A stretch of DNA of 64,000 nt from Pontederia crassipes (lineage: Eukaryota > Streptophyta > Magnoliopsida > Commelinales > Pontederiaceae), in contig CM060188.1 in assembly GCA_030549335.1 (NCBI GenBank), positions 43,303,696 through 43,367,695 on the forward strand. The letters run 5' to 3'. Every line of letters starts with the position of its first letter. Within the stretch, counting starts at the first letter, position 1. Shown here in pieces: positions 24,530 through 36,822 of the stretch. A program made the position numbers and the translations under genes. The notes beneath the pieces were generated by a model. The model was not told the DNA's origin and made no database searches. It was given only the letters and a program-made list of their open reading frames with translations.

Positions 24530-26650
24530 CAAGGTTATCAAAATCGGACCAAACAGCCAATTGGTCCAACCGGATTGATTGCAAAATTGAAAATGAAGTT
24601 GAACCAAACCATTATTTTAAAAATCAAATCGGACCGACATGATTGGTTTGACCGATCAATCCCAAACCGATCAATCCCGAACCGATCGACAATTCGATTT
24701 GATTTTATTTGAAAATCAGAAATGATTAAAAATCAAATTGAACTAAGCAGAACCGATTTAAACCAATTGAACCAGTTCAATCTGGTTTTTTTCATTTTTG
24801 CACTAAAAGAAGTAAAATTAGAAAGTTGATTAAAAAATCAAATGAAAAGGAAAAGTGAAAACCATTTTATTTTTGCATTAAAGAAATGGTAAAATTGGAC
24901 TTTGAATGATAGAATCAAATAAGAAAGAAAAGGAAATAAATTAATTGTGAGGAGAAAAGGAAGGTGATGGTGTATAAATATAGTGATAAATTTAAGGAGG
25001 AAAAGAGGAAGTGAGAGAAAAAAAATAAAAAGGAGAATAATTGAATGAAAATATAGAAAGGTGAAATAATTTAGAAAGATATGAAAAAAATGAAAGTTAT
25101 TAATGGAAAAAGAAAAATAAATGATACTAATGGGACAAAAATAAAAGAATAAAAATATTGTTAAATCAGAAAATTTGAGGTCCATGTCACTCATAAGTTT
25201 TTCTTGATAAATTTTTTAAATAGTGTATTCAAATTTTCTATAATATAAATATATATATTATAATAGTAACTTTAAATAAAATTAAATCATTCAACTTTAA
25301 ACCTTTTAAATATAAAGAACATGGAGTTCAAGAATTAATATAATTTTCATATTATTTTAATATAATGAGCCTACATTTTCTTTTTATATTAAATTTAGAC
25401 AAAATTAGAATATATTTTGGATAATTTATTTAAAAATTATTGGAAATATGGTTTAGAAGATAATTTATTTAAAGTAATGCTCAATATATATATATATATA
25501 TTGTAAGTATTATATATATATATATATTGTAAGTATTCTATATATTCTTTTTAGAGTATTATTATTCATAATATACCTTCAAATGTGTGGAAAATAATAT
25601 TTTAATAAAAATCTGATTGAACTCGATTAACCGATCGAACCACGATCCAATAGACACGTTAGCTCGACGTCCGGTCCGATTTTAAAACATTGAACCGGAC
25701 TAAAATTGGTTCAATCGGTAAAAAGTGGTTTAACCACCGAACCAGAAAAATTTGGTTCAGAATTTAAAGTGAAAAATAATTAGAAAATAAAGTTAAACTA
25801 GGAAATAGAAAAGGTAGAAAGGAATGTAAAAAATGGAAAAGAGGAATGTATAAATATAGTGATAAATTTGAGGAAAAGAGGAAGTGAGTGAAAAAAATAA
25901 AAAGGAAAATAATTGAATGAAAAAATAGAAAGGAGAAATAATTTAAAAAGATATGAGAAAACCAAAGTTATTAATAGAAAAAGAAAAAGAAATGATACTA
26001 ATGGGAAAAAAATAAAAGAATAAAAATAGTGTTAAATCAGAAAAATTGAGGTCCATGTCACTCATAAGTTTTTCTTGATAATTTTTTTAAATAATGTATT
26101 CAAATTTTCTATAATATTTATATTATAACAGTAACTTTAAATAAAATTAAATCATTCAACTTTATACATTTTAAATATAAGGAACATGGAGTTCAAGAAT
26201 TAACATAATTTTCATATTATTTTAATATAAGGAGCCTACATTTTCTTTTTATATTAACTTTAGACAAAATTAGAATATATTTTGGATAAATTTATTTAAA
26301 AAATACTTCAAATATGGTTTAGAAAATAAGTTATTTAAATTAATGTTCAACACTAAAAAATATATATGTAATAAGTATTCTATATATTCTTTTTAGAGTA
26401 TTATTTATAATGTATCTTTAAAATTGTAGAAAATAATATTTTAATAAAAATCTGATTGAATCCAGTTAAAACGATCGAACCACGATCTAATTACGTTCGG
26501 TTTTATTTTAAAAATATTGAATCGAATAAAAATTGATTCAATCAGTAAAAAGTGGTTTAACCACTGAACTGGAAAAAACTTGTTTCAGAATTTAAAGTGA
26601 AAAATAATTAGAAAATAAAGTTAAACTAGGAAATAAAAAGATAGAAAGGA
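24530..26650. repeat. Duplicated hAT-like non-autonomous repeat region
   Basis: Two long direct copies, offset by roughly 840-875 bases, share blocks such as gaggtccatgtcactcataag (25178 and 26048) and aagtattctatatattcttt (25531 and 26373). Each contains words of the type ggttcaatcggt and aaccgatcgaacc. The edges caaggttatcaaaatcggac (24530) and, inverted, caatgttttaaaatcggac (ending 25692) look like degenerate terminal inverted repeats with the YARNG start of hAT elements. No transposase and no matching 8-bp target duplication were found. Confidence 0.45.
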
Positions 26651-27217
26651 ATGTAAATAATGGGAAAGTATTTGAATTGAGAATCGGTAAAAATTAAAAT
26701 AGATATAAATGTGAAAAATTAATTGGAAAGAGGATTTCATGGAAATAATAATTACTTTTAAAATGAAAATTAATATTCTTTCCATTTTATGAGTAGGAGA
26801 GAGAAATAAAATTAATAATTTAAAATTCTTTTATATGAATATAATTTTTTCAATATCTGTGTGTTATAAAAAAGGGAAATTAATCGGAATAAAGGAATTA
26901 GTGGAAATAAAAAAAACTGAAAGTAAGGAAAAAAATAAACATGAGAATGATATATGTCAAACTAAAAATACTATTGAATAATAAAATAAAAAGATAATAT
27001 AATATTTCAATGATAATTCAAACTTTTTTTTATAAATCTTAAAATTTATTTATTATATTTTATTATGAATTATAAGTTAGGACTACTTTTTCATCGATCC
27101 AAGCACGACTCCCGTTATTATTAAATAAAACAAACAATTTCGGATGCGGCGCATTTTTTTTTCATAATAAGATGGAGATAAAATGACCAGCTACTTACCG
27201 AAAAAAAAATGACCAGC
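26651..27217. other. AT-rich region upstream of the XDH gene
   Basis: No gene was found. The stretch between the repeat block and the XDH TATA box is AT-rich and would include the distal promoter of the XDH gene. No recognised regulatory motif stands out. Confidence 0.5.
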
Positions 27218-27225
27218 TATAAAAC
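27218..27225 (+). promoter_or_regulatory. Likely TATA box of the XDH gene
   Basis: TATAAAAC lies about 140 bases before the XDH start codon. A GA-rich 5' leader (27228-27262) follows, a common arrangement in plant promoters. The transcription start would be near 27250. Confidence 0.5.
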
Positions 27226-27364
27226 AGTGTCCAGAGAGAAGGAGAGAGAGAGAGAGAAGAGTCGTACTTGGTAGGGATCCTTGTGGCTTTCTCCAGATCA
27301 GGAGCAGGAGCAGGGTTGCCGGGGAGCGTCCCGGAGCTCTTCTTCGAGAACGGACACAGGAGGA

Positions 27365-27521
27365 ATGGGCTCGCTCGGGAAGGAGGCGGCGGCGGCGGCG
27401 TCTGCGGGCGCGGAGGCCGCCAGGGAGTCGTGGTCGTCGAAGGCAATCGTCTACGTGAACGGCGTCCGGCGGGTGCTGCCCGATGGATTGGCTCACCTCA
27501 CCCTCCTCCAGTACCTTAGAG
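27365..27521 (+). pseudogene. XDH: XDH exon 1
   Basis: The exon starts at the ATG of MGSLGKEA, is GC-rich as is common in monocot first exons, and encodes an alanine-rich N-terminus followed by YVNGVRRVLPDGLAHLTLLQ, the start of the plant-type ferredoxin-like domain. It ends AGAG before GTGGAC (phase 1). This start is chosen because MGSL is the common N-terminus of plant XDH and no earlier in-frame ATG exists close by. Confidence 0.9.
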
Positions 27522-27548
27522 GTGGACTCAGCTCCTCTTCTTGATGCG

Positions 27549-27566
27549 TTGTGTGTGTGTGTGTGT
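27549..27566. repeat. (GT)n microsatellite in XDH intron 1
   Basis: A short GT run (gtgtgtgtgtgtgtgtgt) lies just after exon 1. Confidence 0.85.
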
Positions 27567-28055
27567 TTCTTCACGTTCAAACGGTACAAGTGGTTCTCTT
27601 TTTCTTTCCAATTTTCCTGGTAAGATTTTTTTTTCTAATCTCTTTGCATCGTACTGATTTAAGCGGGTTACTTTGTGGTTCTTCGGGTGGCCATTTCATG
27701 TAATTTGTCGTCTCTAATTCAAACAGAACGATAGGCGGTCTTTACCGTGTATTTACTGAAACTTATCAAAGTAGCAACGCATGAACAAGAGGAGGAACGC
27801 ATCCGTAAGAAATCATCAAAACAATAAACGCAAAAAAAAAAAAAATGAATTACCGCTACAGCAGACAAAAATGAATTTATGAACGCATCAGTTTATCTTG
27901 TACTGTTCGTTTTCTAGCGTCTCCTGGTTGAGTTCAAATTTGGCAGGTTCTTTTATTGTGTTGTCGGTTCTGTTTTTTTTTTTGGTCTATCATGTCCACC
28001 AGTTACGTATCAGTGCGAATTAAAACTATAATTCCTGTTCTCTGTTGGAGTTCAG

Positions 28056-28155
28056 GCATAGGTCTGACTGGAACAAAGCTTGGGTGTGGAGAAGGTGGGT
28101 GTGGCGCTTGTACAGTGATGGTTTCTCAATATGATCAACGATCCAAGAGATCAGC
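28056..28155 (+). pseudogene. XDH: XDH exon 2, first 2Fe-2S cluster; damaged donor
   Basis: After the acceptor TTCAG the exon encodes [19 protein letters not shown], the cysteine-rich loop that binds the first 2Fe-2S cluster. To stay in frame with exon 3 it must end at 28155, but the next bases are ATAAG, not GTAAG. This is a G-to-A change in the expected splice donor. A GC donor two bases earlier would shift the frame, and read-through meets a stop at once. Confidence 0.85.
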
Positions 28156-28327
28156 ATAAGAATCTCATTTATGATGTTTTAAAGACAACTAGTTATATCT
28201 TGTTGCAACACACAATTTATGGCAATACACACATTCTTCTTCTATATTGGCTTAATCTTAGAATGTGTGTGGTCGAACTCCTTTTCTTCATGTCCCTTTA
28301 TTAGTATCTTTCAGCTGTCTACACTTT

Positions 28328-28342
28328 TTTTTTTTGAGGAGA
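28328..28342. repeat. Poly(T) micro-insertion with flanking duplication in intron 2
   Basis: Fifteen bases (ttttttttgaggaga) are bracketed by agctgtctacacttt (28313-28327) and agctgcctacacttt (28343-28357), 14 of 15 identical. This looks like the scar of an extremely 5'-truncated retroposon in minus orientation, of which only the tail was copied. Confidence 0.55.
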
Positions 28343-28432
28343 AGCTGCCTACACTTTGAACATGCATGGACTCCTTTGTAAAATTTCACGTGAAGAATAA
28401 TCACTTAATTCCAACGTATGAAACTTGTGTAG

Positions 28433-28541
28433 GCATTATGCAATCAATGCATGCTTGGCTCCGCTATATTCTGTTGAGGGAATGCATATGATCACAGTAG
28501 AGGGAATTGGTGATTGTCGACGAGGCTTGCATCCTGTCCAG
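28433..28541 (+). pseudogene. XDH: XDH exon 3
   Basis: Encodes HYAINACLAPLYSVEGMHMI and TVEGIGDCRRGLHPVQ, the link between the two 2Fe-2S domains with its conserved cysteine (NACL). It is bounded by GTGTAG and CAG|GTATC and is intact. The next exon is 6.8 kb downstream across a transposon-filled intron. Confidence 0.9.
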
Positions 28542-28974
28542 GTATCATATAATATTTTGTTTGTTTCTCATTTACTTCATATCGGATATGGTAATAATTA
28601 ACATGAGAATCTTTGTGGTACTTCCATCAAGTTTCAGCTTTCATCGCTGCATTATATAGAAAGTGAAAAAAAAGAGGGACTTTATATTGTGTATGTGGAT
28701 AATAACTTGTGTTAATAAATCTTTTGTATGTGGATTTACCACGTTCATTCTTTTAAATAATTGTTTCTCATCTACTTCCTTCTATTTCACAGAATATTCT
28801 TTATGTTCTCTGTTTCCTTTCTGTTTCTGTTATATTCCATATGCATTAACATGAGTACTTCTTGACATTTGTTCAAAAGGAAAAGATATGCACATTTCGT
28901 ATCTGTATCATTTTTTAACTTTTTTTTAGGAGAAAAAGGTTGACGGATCATTTTAATTATCATCCATGTATATA

Positions 28975-29130
28975 CACTATTAGAAAAACGCTGATTACCG
29001 ACGGTCAGCCCAAAAACCGTCGGTAACACAATTACCGATGGTTTTTCAATCGGAATCGATCCGTCGGAAAAACACTCGTCGTAAATCAATTTACGACGGT
29101 AAAAAAAATTCGTCGAAAATATTGACGGTC
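28975..29130. mobile_element. Truncated CACTA terminus in XDH intron 3
   Basis: CACTATTAGAAAAACGCTG followed by cgacggt-type subterminal repeats matches the left end of the small CACTA at 13137 over about 150 bases. Homology stops near 29130 at the edge of the LINE. No opposite terminus was found nearby. Confidence 0.75.
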
Positions 29131-29139
29131 AGAGATCAT

Positions 29140-30360
29140 GCGACCAAGTGAACACGATGAAAGAAAATGCATCCCTGCCAAAATATTTACTCCTCAAAGA
29201 GTCAATCCATGCCAATACCTAGGCGGGCATCCGAAGCACCGACATGAAGTAGATCAGAACTGATGAAAGAATAGAAAGAAGTAGAACAAGGCAGCCACCG
29301 TTGGAGAGGAGCCTTAAGCTCCATCCCTAAAGTCTTGCTCAAAACACTCGATGATCGACAACCATCCTCGAGAGCCAATATGACGGTCGGAGAGGGGAAG
29401 GTCTAAGTGTGTGATTGGTAAGGCCCCCACTAGGGTGCGAAGCCCAGCCACATAGCTCGTAGAAAGCTTCGCCGCCATGCCAAAGGGGATAAAAGAGGAC
29501 TTGGCCTGGTTGATCTCGAGACCAGACGTCGTGCTAAAGAGCTCCACCAGAATAGCCACTCGCCTAGCCTCCTGTATTGATGCTTCCACAAAAAAAATAG
29601 TATCATCTGCGTACTGTAGAAGAGGTACCGATCCACAGGCAAAACCCTGAAAAGACTAGCCCGACAAGCCTCCTATGTGCATCTAGAGAGCCCCATCGAT
29701 AGCAAGAGTGAAAAGCATCGGCGCAAGGGGGCAGCCCTATCGAACACCCCTCTATGGTTGCACCCAACCTCCCACCATCGTCCTATTGACCAAGACTGAG
29801 AAATAAGTTGTGGTGATACACCGCTTCATCTAGGCAATCTAGGTCATCGGGAACCCTCTGACCTATAATGAGTGTCACAAGAAAGACCATGAGAGAATCA
29901 TAGGCTTTAGAGAAATCAACCGTTCATAGGAAAGCATGCTCCGTCGCCAATGTGCAAGGATCTCGGAGGCCATGTGTAACTGTTGGTGTGGATCGCCCCT
30001 GTATGAAAGCCAACTATGATGGGTGGATGAGATTAGGGAACATCTCGCGGAGTTCATTAGCCAGTACCCGAGCCACCAGAAAGTAAATGGCATTAGATAA
30101 GGTAATCAATTCGAAGTCCTCCAGACGGAGTGCGTTTGGGGAGCATGAATAGTAGAAAATAGTGTAGGTGCTAAAAGTCTCGATTTCCATCTGAAAACTC
30201 CTGGATCACTAACATATGTCCTTGCACACCATTGACCAGAATTCCCTTTACAAAAATATTGGAAAAGTCGTCTGGGCCGAGGAACCTTTGTTGTTGAGGT
30301 TCCGAAGCGTGTCAGTGACCTCGTCCTTAGTAATAGTCGGCACTAGCATGGAAGACTGAA
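29140..30360 (-). mobile_element. LINE reverse transcriptase fragment
   Basis: The minus strand encodes, with several frame breaks, plant LINE reverse transcriptase motifs in order: TKDEVTDTLRNLN (fingers, about 30330), a PISL-like palm segment with a following GR motif (about 30060-29950), YADDTIFF at 29602-29613 (catalytic), SGLEINQAKSS (about 29520), and IECFEQDFRDG plus an SNGG segment (thumb). LINEs copy their RNA into DNA at the insertion site. The endonuclease is not visible and the poly(A) end is missing. An LTR remnant abuts it at 30361. Confidence 0.85.
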
Positions 30361-31650
30361 TGTGACGATCTAATACTTCTTTTGACACCACAAGGGGTGA
30401 AACCGGAAACCAATCATTTAAATTCAAATTCAAATTCAAATCTTCAACGGAAAATCAATGTTTCAAAAATAAACTAACTCTAAAAATTTCTAAAAATTTC
30501 GGTATGACGTATGCGTAAATTCGTCTATACGTCATGTACAACAATTCATATATATCTATTCACAGACAATTAACTTCAAAACTTTAACAACACATGCAGT
30601 TATAAGGACATTATCGACAATTCAACAAATAGCAAAAATGGTGGGACACATGCCCAAAATAGTGAGTCACAAGATCACTCTCAAATCAAAATCACGAGCC
30701 AGATGCTCGTAAACCATATAACGTGAGTGTTCATTGCCCCACATCATAAGTCTAACATCTCACAAAATCTTGCAAGCATTCTTCATACTAGCAATTCGTA
30801 TAAGAAGGCAAATGAAATATAAGGTAACTAAAATATCGACCACGCCTCTCACACATGACCAATCCCTGCCCCTTTATATTTCTTATTTTATGCCAAGTAA
30901 GCAAGCATGTAAGACTTTCATTCAGTACCTTAAAAAAAATTAAACAAGAATAGGCATAAAGAGATTCAGTGAGTAAAATGACTATATCAAATATTAAAAT
31001 AGCGAAGGAAAAACCAACCTTTTCATTTTCAGAAATTATTCCAGACCCTTCTCATTTCTTCAAGAAAATTCATTAAAATAATTATCATATCGAAATGAAT
31101 GCTATGGATGCACATGCATGATAATAATATAACATCATAAAACTTGGGAAAACATCATCAAATATGGATATCCAATCTCCTCAATGGAGGAATCGATCTC
31201 ACACCTCGTATCCCATTGACACAGGGTGATTATTCTAATTTCGTCCCTCGTATCTCATTGACATAGAACGCTGAACTGTCCTTCGTATCCCATAGACATA
31301 GAGCTTCTTATATCTTCTTTTCATCCCTCGTACCCCATTGACACAAGATGGTTATTCTAATTTCACCCTTCGTATTACTATATTGACACAGAGTGTTGAA
31401 CCTGCTCTTCTTATCTCATTGACACAGAGCATACCGAATCCTAAATCTATCTACTCGGAGTTGGCCAATCCTTCGAGGTGAAAACACTCCGCCTTATGCG
31501 GATTTATATGTAATATATGAATGAAATCTCAAAATGCAAATCTAAAACTTGAAATTATTATATTAAAAAAAAACATTTCCTTTCAAAAGTATATCCTTCA
31601 TTTCAGGTAACAGAAGAAACTTCTATCAATTAAAGACTTACACAATTCAT
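30361..31650 (-). repeat. Probable LTR remnant interrupting the LINE
   Basis: From TGTGACGATC at 30361 the sequence abruptly stops encoding LINE. The complement ends GATCGTCACA like the 3' end of many plant Ty3/Gypsy LTRs. A degenerate array of cctcgtatcccattgacaca, six or so copies with 40-60 base spacing, lies at 31195-31440. The right boundary is uncertain, and no target duplicate of ctgaa was found. Confidence 0.45.
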
Positions 31651-34195
31651 AATAAAAACATCACAAGTCATATACTTCGCATTGACTTCTACTTCATTAG
31701 CATCATGCAACGTCAGGAATGTCCGCACCGTGGGACTCATTGAAGACTCCTACCATCCAATTGGGGGTCATTACTTGTGTAGATCTAGTGGAGTCTGCCA
31801 TCTGTGTGATTTGACTTCATCAAATAACTATCCATCCATCAAGTTTCTGTTGGCTTCAGTTTCTCTAGAGTTGCAAAGTGTCAACTTGTTTGGTTTGACT
31901 TCTCGGGGTGAAATAACTCTTCTATGACTTCATGAGTAACTTGGAGAAAGAGTTGCTTCAGAATGTTGACAGAACACGTCGAGAGTCTTGTCATCTAATC
32001 TGCATGACTTGACTCCATTCCCTAATGTTGCAGGTGCCTGTGACATAGGGTCTTCTTTCCCTTAAAGCATTATATGAGACCATTTCATCCTTGATGGTCA
32101 TTTTGGGGTTTTGAGGGACTTGAGGCAACACAAGCTCTTTGATGAAAATATTTATAACTTGTCTGCTTCGAATGCTTTGTATTGTTATTGTGAGCGACAA
32201 GAGTCTTCCCCGTTCGCTGTTATTCAACTCACCATCTCTATATTACAGATGGCTTCAACGTAGAGTCATCCACGTCGAATGAAGAGCACATATCACCTTA
32301 CCCTTGGCGATCATTCGAAGTCTCGACGGTTTGAGGCGGGACAATGTTCTTTGATATGACACTTTATACCTTGTTTGCTTCGAGTCATTATAGTGAGCAA
32401 TGGGGGTCTCCCCACACTTGCTGTGGTTCAACTCAATCTTCCGGCTTCGATGAGCTTTGTTTTTATCTTGGCAAAATAGATTTTCCCTTGCGACTTGATC
32501 TTCTCTCCCCCACTGTTACCCTTACCCAAGAGCTTTGGTGGCATGGTACTTATCTTGGCAAGAGTGATTTGGCAGCGATGACTAGCGAGTGAAAATTATG
32601 TAATCCTATTGTTCCAACTTTGTCCTAATCCAAGACTTTTCCCTTTGTTGAAGACCGCCAACATTGGGTCTTGATCCACCTGGAAACACTATAGGTGGAG
32701 CTAATATCTTTCACGTCCTCCTTCAACATATCCTTCTGGCTAAACAATAGAATCTTGGCCTCTCGTCCCAACTTGTCAGGGCATCCATAGTTGATGAACT
32801 ACCGTCTGCATTCATCACATATCTTAATGGGATCCATATTGCCACATTTCATATTGTCATGATGACATTGCTATCATAGGTTTGCCATATCTTGCAGGAT
32901 TTTTGGTGTATGCCTTCGTCCTATCCTGTACCTCTTTCGAAACTTCGGCAACATCTTTGGATATGGACGGAGTGATATCATTGTGCTCATTGACAAGAAT
33001 GATGAACCTTTGACATACTTGTCCACTAGACAACTGACTCTCATGAAAGAGTAGTCATTTCAGGTCTTCACTGATCTTTGGAGATGCTCGTGAAGACGCT
33101 CCGCTTGGGCGAATGGATTGTTATTGAAAAACTCCTGGCATGAGCTCCCAACTTCACCTCCATCTTCATTCGAAGGGACAACATTGTAGTGTGTCCTTCA
33201 AACCTTTGGCCTTCGATATTTGGAGGTTGTTTTGATTACTCGAGGCATTGGCCGAGAGGGAAGGCATGCCTTCCTCTTATTGGCGGCAGAACACTTGGTA
33301 ACAACATGCCAATGTTCACCAAATGCTCGATGCTCGGACCATTTTCTAGGTTTGTCATTGAGATTGAAGCATCGATTTGCATTGGCATGTAGCCGGTTCA
33401 TCCCAACTCTCGATGCGTGACATTGCGTCGCTTGCGGGATGACACTTGAAGAGGTAGGCAAGACTGACAGCTCGTCCCTAAGTGTTTGCAAGCAATCAAC
33501 ACTTTACCTCATTTGTGAAAGTCATATTGGCATGATAGGCAAGGCTGATGACACAATAAGATGCTTGTGAATAATATTCCATATTCGAAGGATATTTCGT
33601 ATTGAAAGGGACTGTGAACCTTGATACTTATTGCCAACTTCTCTCGTGGAGCGATTGTGTGTTTCACGTTGCATGACTGAGCATGCGATACGAAGTCACA
33701 AAATATCGAGCAGCGCCAAATTGTCATGATCGTGCATGACGACAGCTCCCGAATATGACACGGGTACTCCGAGTTATACAATGATTGTGTAGTGCGACCG
33801 TATGGGTAATGCAAGAAGACAGCATGAGAACACTTTTCTTGACACAATGTGACACTTCAAAATTCCTAACTGTATAAATGAGGTGGTGATCTACTCGAGT
33901 GAGAGACGCATAATCGTTTCGATTAGGCGAGATGATCAATCCACCATGATGCATGACAGACATTCTTTGACACGACACATGTGTACGAGGAACACACTAC
34001 ATGGCACGATTGGGCGATTGGGCGTGCGACGCATTCATCGTTGGTGTTCATAGTCAAGGATCATGACATTAGTGCACTTGGACGTAGAGAAGTTTTTTAA
34101 CAGAAGCACCTTTCTTATGCCAAGATATATCGTGATGATAAAAGCGAGTCATTATCGCTGATCCGAGAACTATTCCGATATCACTTATCACGATG
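31651..34195. other. Unassigned part of XDH intron 3 with an internal direct repeat
   Basis: No gene was recognised on either strand. Two loosely matching direct copies at about 32114-32240 and 32331-32450 share blocks like tttgatga, gcttcgaa/gcttcgag and ttcaactca. The segment is probably old retrotransposon non-coding sequence, but no coding motif supports a family. Confidence 0.4.
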
Positions 34196-34427
34196 TTATT
34201 CTAACACACGAGACCTCATGTGATGGGCATGTAGTCTAGCTAAAAAATTATGAACGAGATGAGTAGAGTTGCCAATACATGAACGTCGGAAAGGCATAAT
34301 ATACCTTGGAGGGAAGGTTGTGGGACAGCCCAGCCGTCGATGAGGAAATTTGAAGTTGGTCTGGCCTGTCTGTGCTGCCGACTCTTTGCCTGGTGATGCT
34401 GGACGCCGGCCGGCGATCACGTCAGGC

Positions 34428-35190
34428 TCACGACCCTTCTGATGCCGCCCGCCTGAGACGTAGAAGGAAGCTGCCCGCACCGGCGTTCAACACGACCGTC
34501 GACGGGAGATGACTTTCGGCCCACATGACGACGTCCGCTGAAACTGCGGACAGATCCGGCGAGCCCTTCGCCGGCAGGGAGAGAGAAACCGGGTCACCAA
34601 CAGTGCGTACAACCGCCGTGACAACATCCGGCTTTAGGAGGTGCAGTGGGAGGCCCTGGATGTCGATCACGCAGCGTGTTCTTGCCGGTGCCGCCACAGC
34701 TCCATCCTCCTCTCTCCACGGGCGCCATCGCACGAAGCTGCCAGGCGCTACCAGAGACGGTGTGGCCATGAGGGCCTCCCGTTGTTGAGGAAAAGCAGGG
34801 ACGAGGAGCCATAACGCCGGAGTGATGCAGCTCAGGTGGAAAGGGGGAGATGCGCCTATACCCGCCACAATTGCCGTACGCAGGACCACCAGGTCAGGGG
34901 ATACTCCGGTAGATTCGCCGACAAGACATGAGCGGAGGAAGCCCACGGCCTGTTGCATCGCCAGTGACAATCGGACGGCGACAGTGGTGGAGTACGGGTT
35001 TGTCTCCTCCCTGTCTTGCCGCGGCGAGGAGGTGGAGCACACAGGTTGCAGAGCCCGGCGGTTACGAGGGCAGGCCGTCCGGCGGTGTCCCTCCGCCCCA
35101 CAGCCCAACCATCGGAAGGGTGCAGAACAGTCGCGCGCCAAATGACCCTCCCCCAAGCAACGGAAGCAATGAGTGGCTGGCCACCGGATT
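34428..35190 (-). pseudogene. LINE ORF1-type gag-like protein with zinc knuckles
   Basis: The minus strand holds an open GC-rich frame of about 250 codons. It begins with CFRCLGEGHLARDC, a complete CX2CX4HX4C zinc knuckle, then RWLGCGAEGHRRTACP, a second knuckle whose first cysteine is replaced by tryptophan. A later segment, RCVIDIQGLPLHLLKPDVV, resembles the DUF4283-type region of plant LINE ORF1 proteins, which bind element RNA. The upstream part of such a protein is missing. Its GC content is far above the AT-rich surroundings. Being on the same strand and 5' to the LINE at 29140-30360, it could be the front of that element, split by later insertions; this is inference. Confidence 0.6.
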
Positions 35191-35327
35191 GCCGGAAGCG
35201 GAGAAGTCCTTATTGAAGGGCAAAAATTTTTATGCAGTAATATTTTTCAACATCTTTTGTTTCATCTCTTAATAAAAAATGTATTCAGATAATTTAATCA
35301 TATACTTAATTAAAAATGTTAATGCAG

Positions 35328-36822
35328 GATGCTTTAGCCCAAGCTCATGGTTCACAATGTGGATTTTGCACTCCTGGATTTGTAATGTCGATGTATGCAC
35401 TACTAAGATCGTGCAAAACAGCTCCTTGTTAAGAACAAATCGAAGAAAGCCTTGCTGGAAATTTATGCCGCTGTACAGGTTATAGACCAATTCTTGATGC
35501 CTTCCGTACTTTTGCTAAAACAGATGACTCGTTGTATACAAAGCAATCTCCAGGATATACTTCATCTGGGCAATTCATCTGTCCATCTACTGGGAAGCCA
35601 TGTTCCTGCAGAGATTCTACTTCTGACAATGAGAATTCGACTAGCAACATAAGAAAAAATGGACCTGTTTCATTTGACGAAGTTGATGGAAGCTCATATG
35701 GTGAGAAGAACTTATTTTTCCACCAGAGCTTACGTTGAGGAAGAATTTGCCTCTTTGCTTGCATGGCTTTGGTGGACTTAGATGGTATAGACCTCTGAAA
35801 CTTAAGCATCTTTTAGAGCTAAAGTCCCGCTATCCAGATGCAAAACTTGTGATTGTTAACATTGAAGTAGGAATTGAAACGAAGTTCAAGAATGCCCAGT
35901 ATCAGATTCTGATTTCTGTCACACATGTACCAGAGCTCAATGCATTGAACATAAAGGAAAATGATTTGGAGATAGGTGCCTCCGTAAGGCTATCTCAACT
36001 TCAAAACATTCTAAGAAAGGTGATAGCAGAGCGGAATGTTGATGAAACATCAGCCTGCAAGGCTATTTTGGAGCAACTTAAATGGTTTGCTGGAAACCAA
36101 ATAAAGAATGTGGCTTCTGTTGGTGGCAATATCTGTACTGCTAATCCTATTTCGGACTTGAATCCACTGTGGATGGCTTCAGGTGCGATATTCCAGATAA
36201 TTGATGGTAAAGGAAGTGTAAGGACCATTCCAGCCAGGGAATTCTTTCTGAGCTATCGAAAAGTTAATCTTCTACATAATGAGATATTACTTGCAGTTTT
36301 CTCCCTTGGACAAGACGTTTTGAATTTGTTAAAGAATTTAAACGAGCACACCGAAGAGAAGATGATATTGCTCTAGTCAATGCAGGAATGCGCTTCTTCT
36401 TTGAACAAGATGGTGGCAACTGGGTAATTTCAGATGCTTCTATTGTTTATGGTGGGGTGGCTCCAGTTTCACTTATTGCACGCAAAACAGAGAGTTTTCT
36501 CATTGGCCAAAGATGGGACGAGAGCTTGTTGCAGAACGCCTTAAGAACATTAAAAGATGATGTTAATCTTGAAGAAGATGCACCAGGGGGAATGGTCGAA
36601 TTCCGGAAGTCCTTAACACTAAGTTTTTTCTTCAAATTTTTCTCTTGGATTTCAAATGAGATGTACTGCAATGGATCCTTTGCTCAAGGTCTGAGTGCTG
36701 CTCATCTCTCAGCAATACAACCATTTTGCAAACAATCTTCTCTTGGGTTGCAGAATTATGCATTGACTACTCGCAGAACAGCTGTGGGACAGCCTGCAGT
36801 ACATCTTACATCATGGCTACAA
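35328..36822 (+). pseudogene. XDH: XDH exon 4 (second 2Fe-2S, FAD domain) with stop and two frameshifts
   Basis: The exon opens [18 protein letters not shown] and continues with [10 protein letters not shown], the four-cysteine second 2Fe-2S site. The FAD domain follows, with NVASVGGNICTANPISDLNP (FAD pyrophosphate loop) and FVKEFKRAHR, then the flavoprotein C-terminal domain (DASIVYGGVAPVS, GGMVEFRKSLTLSFFFKF). Breaks: TAA at 35430-35432; a one-base deletion in a T-run at 35715-35719; a one-base deletion in a T-run at 36297-36300. Length is 1,495 bases, 1,497 if both are repaired. The residue before the conserved EVGIETKFKN also departs from the family (glycine lost two residues earlier). 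Confidence 0.9.

Noticed and set aside
31195-31440. A possible CRISPR-like array of regularly repeated cctcgtatcccattgacaca words.
   Set aside because: Units are degenerate and unevenly spaced, spacers are not unique, and the genome is a plant; it is an LTR-type minisatellite.
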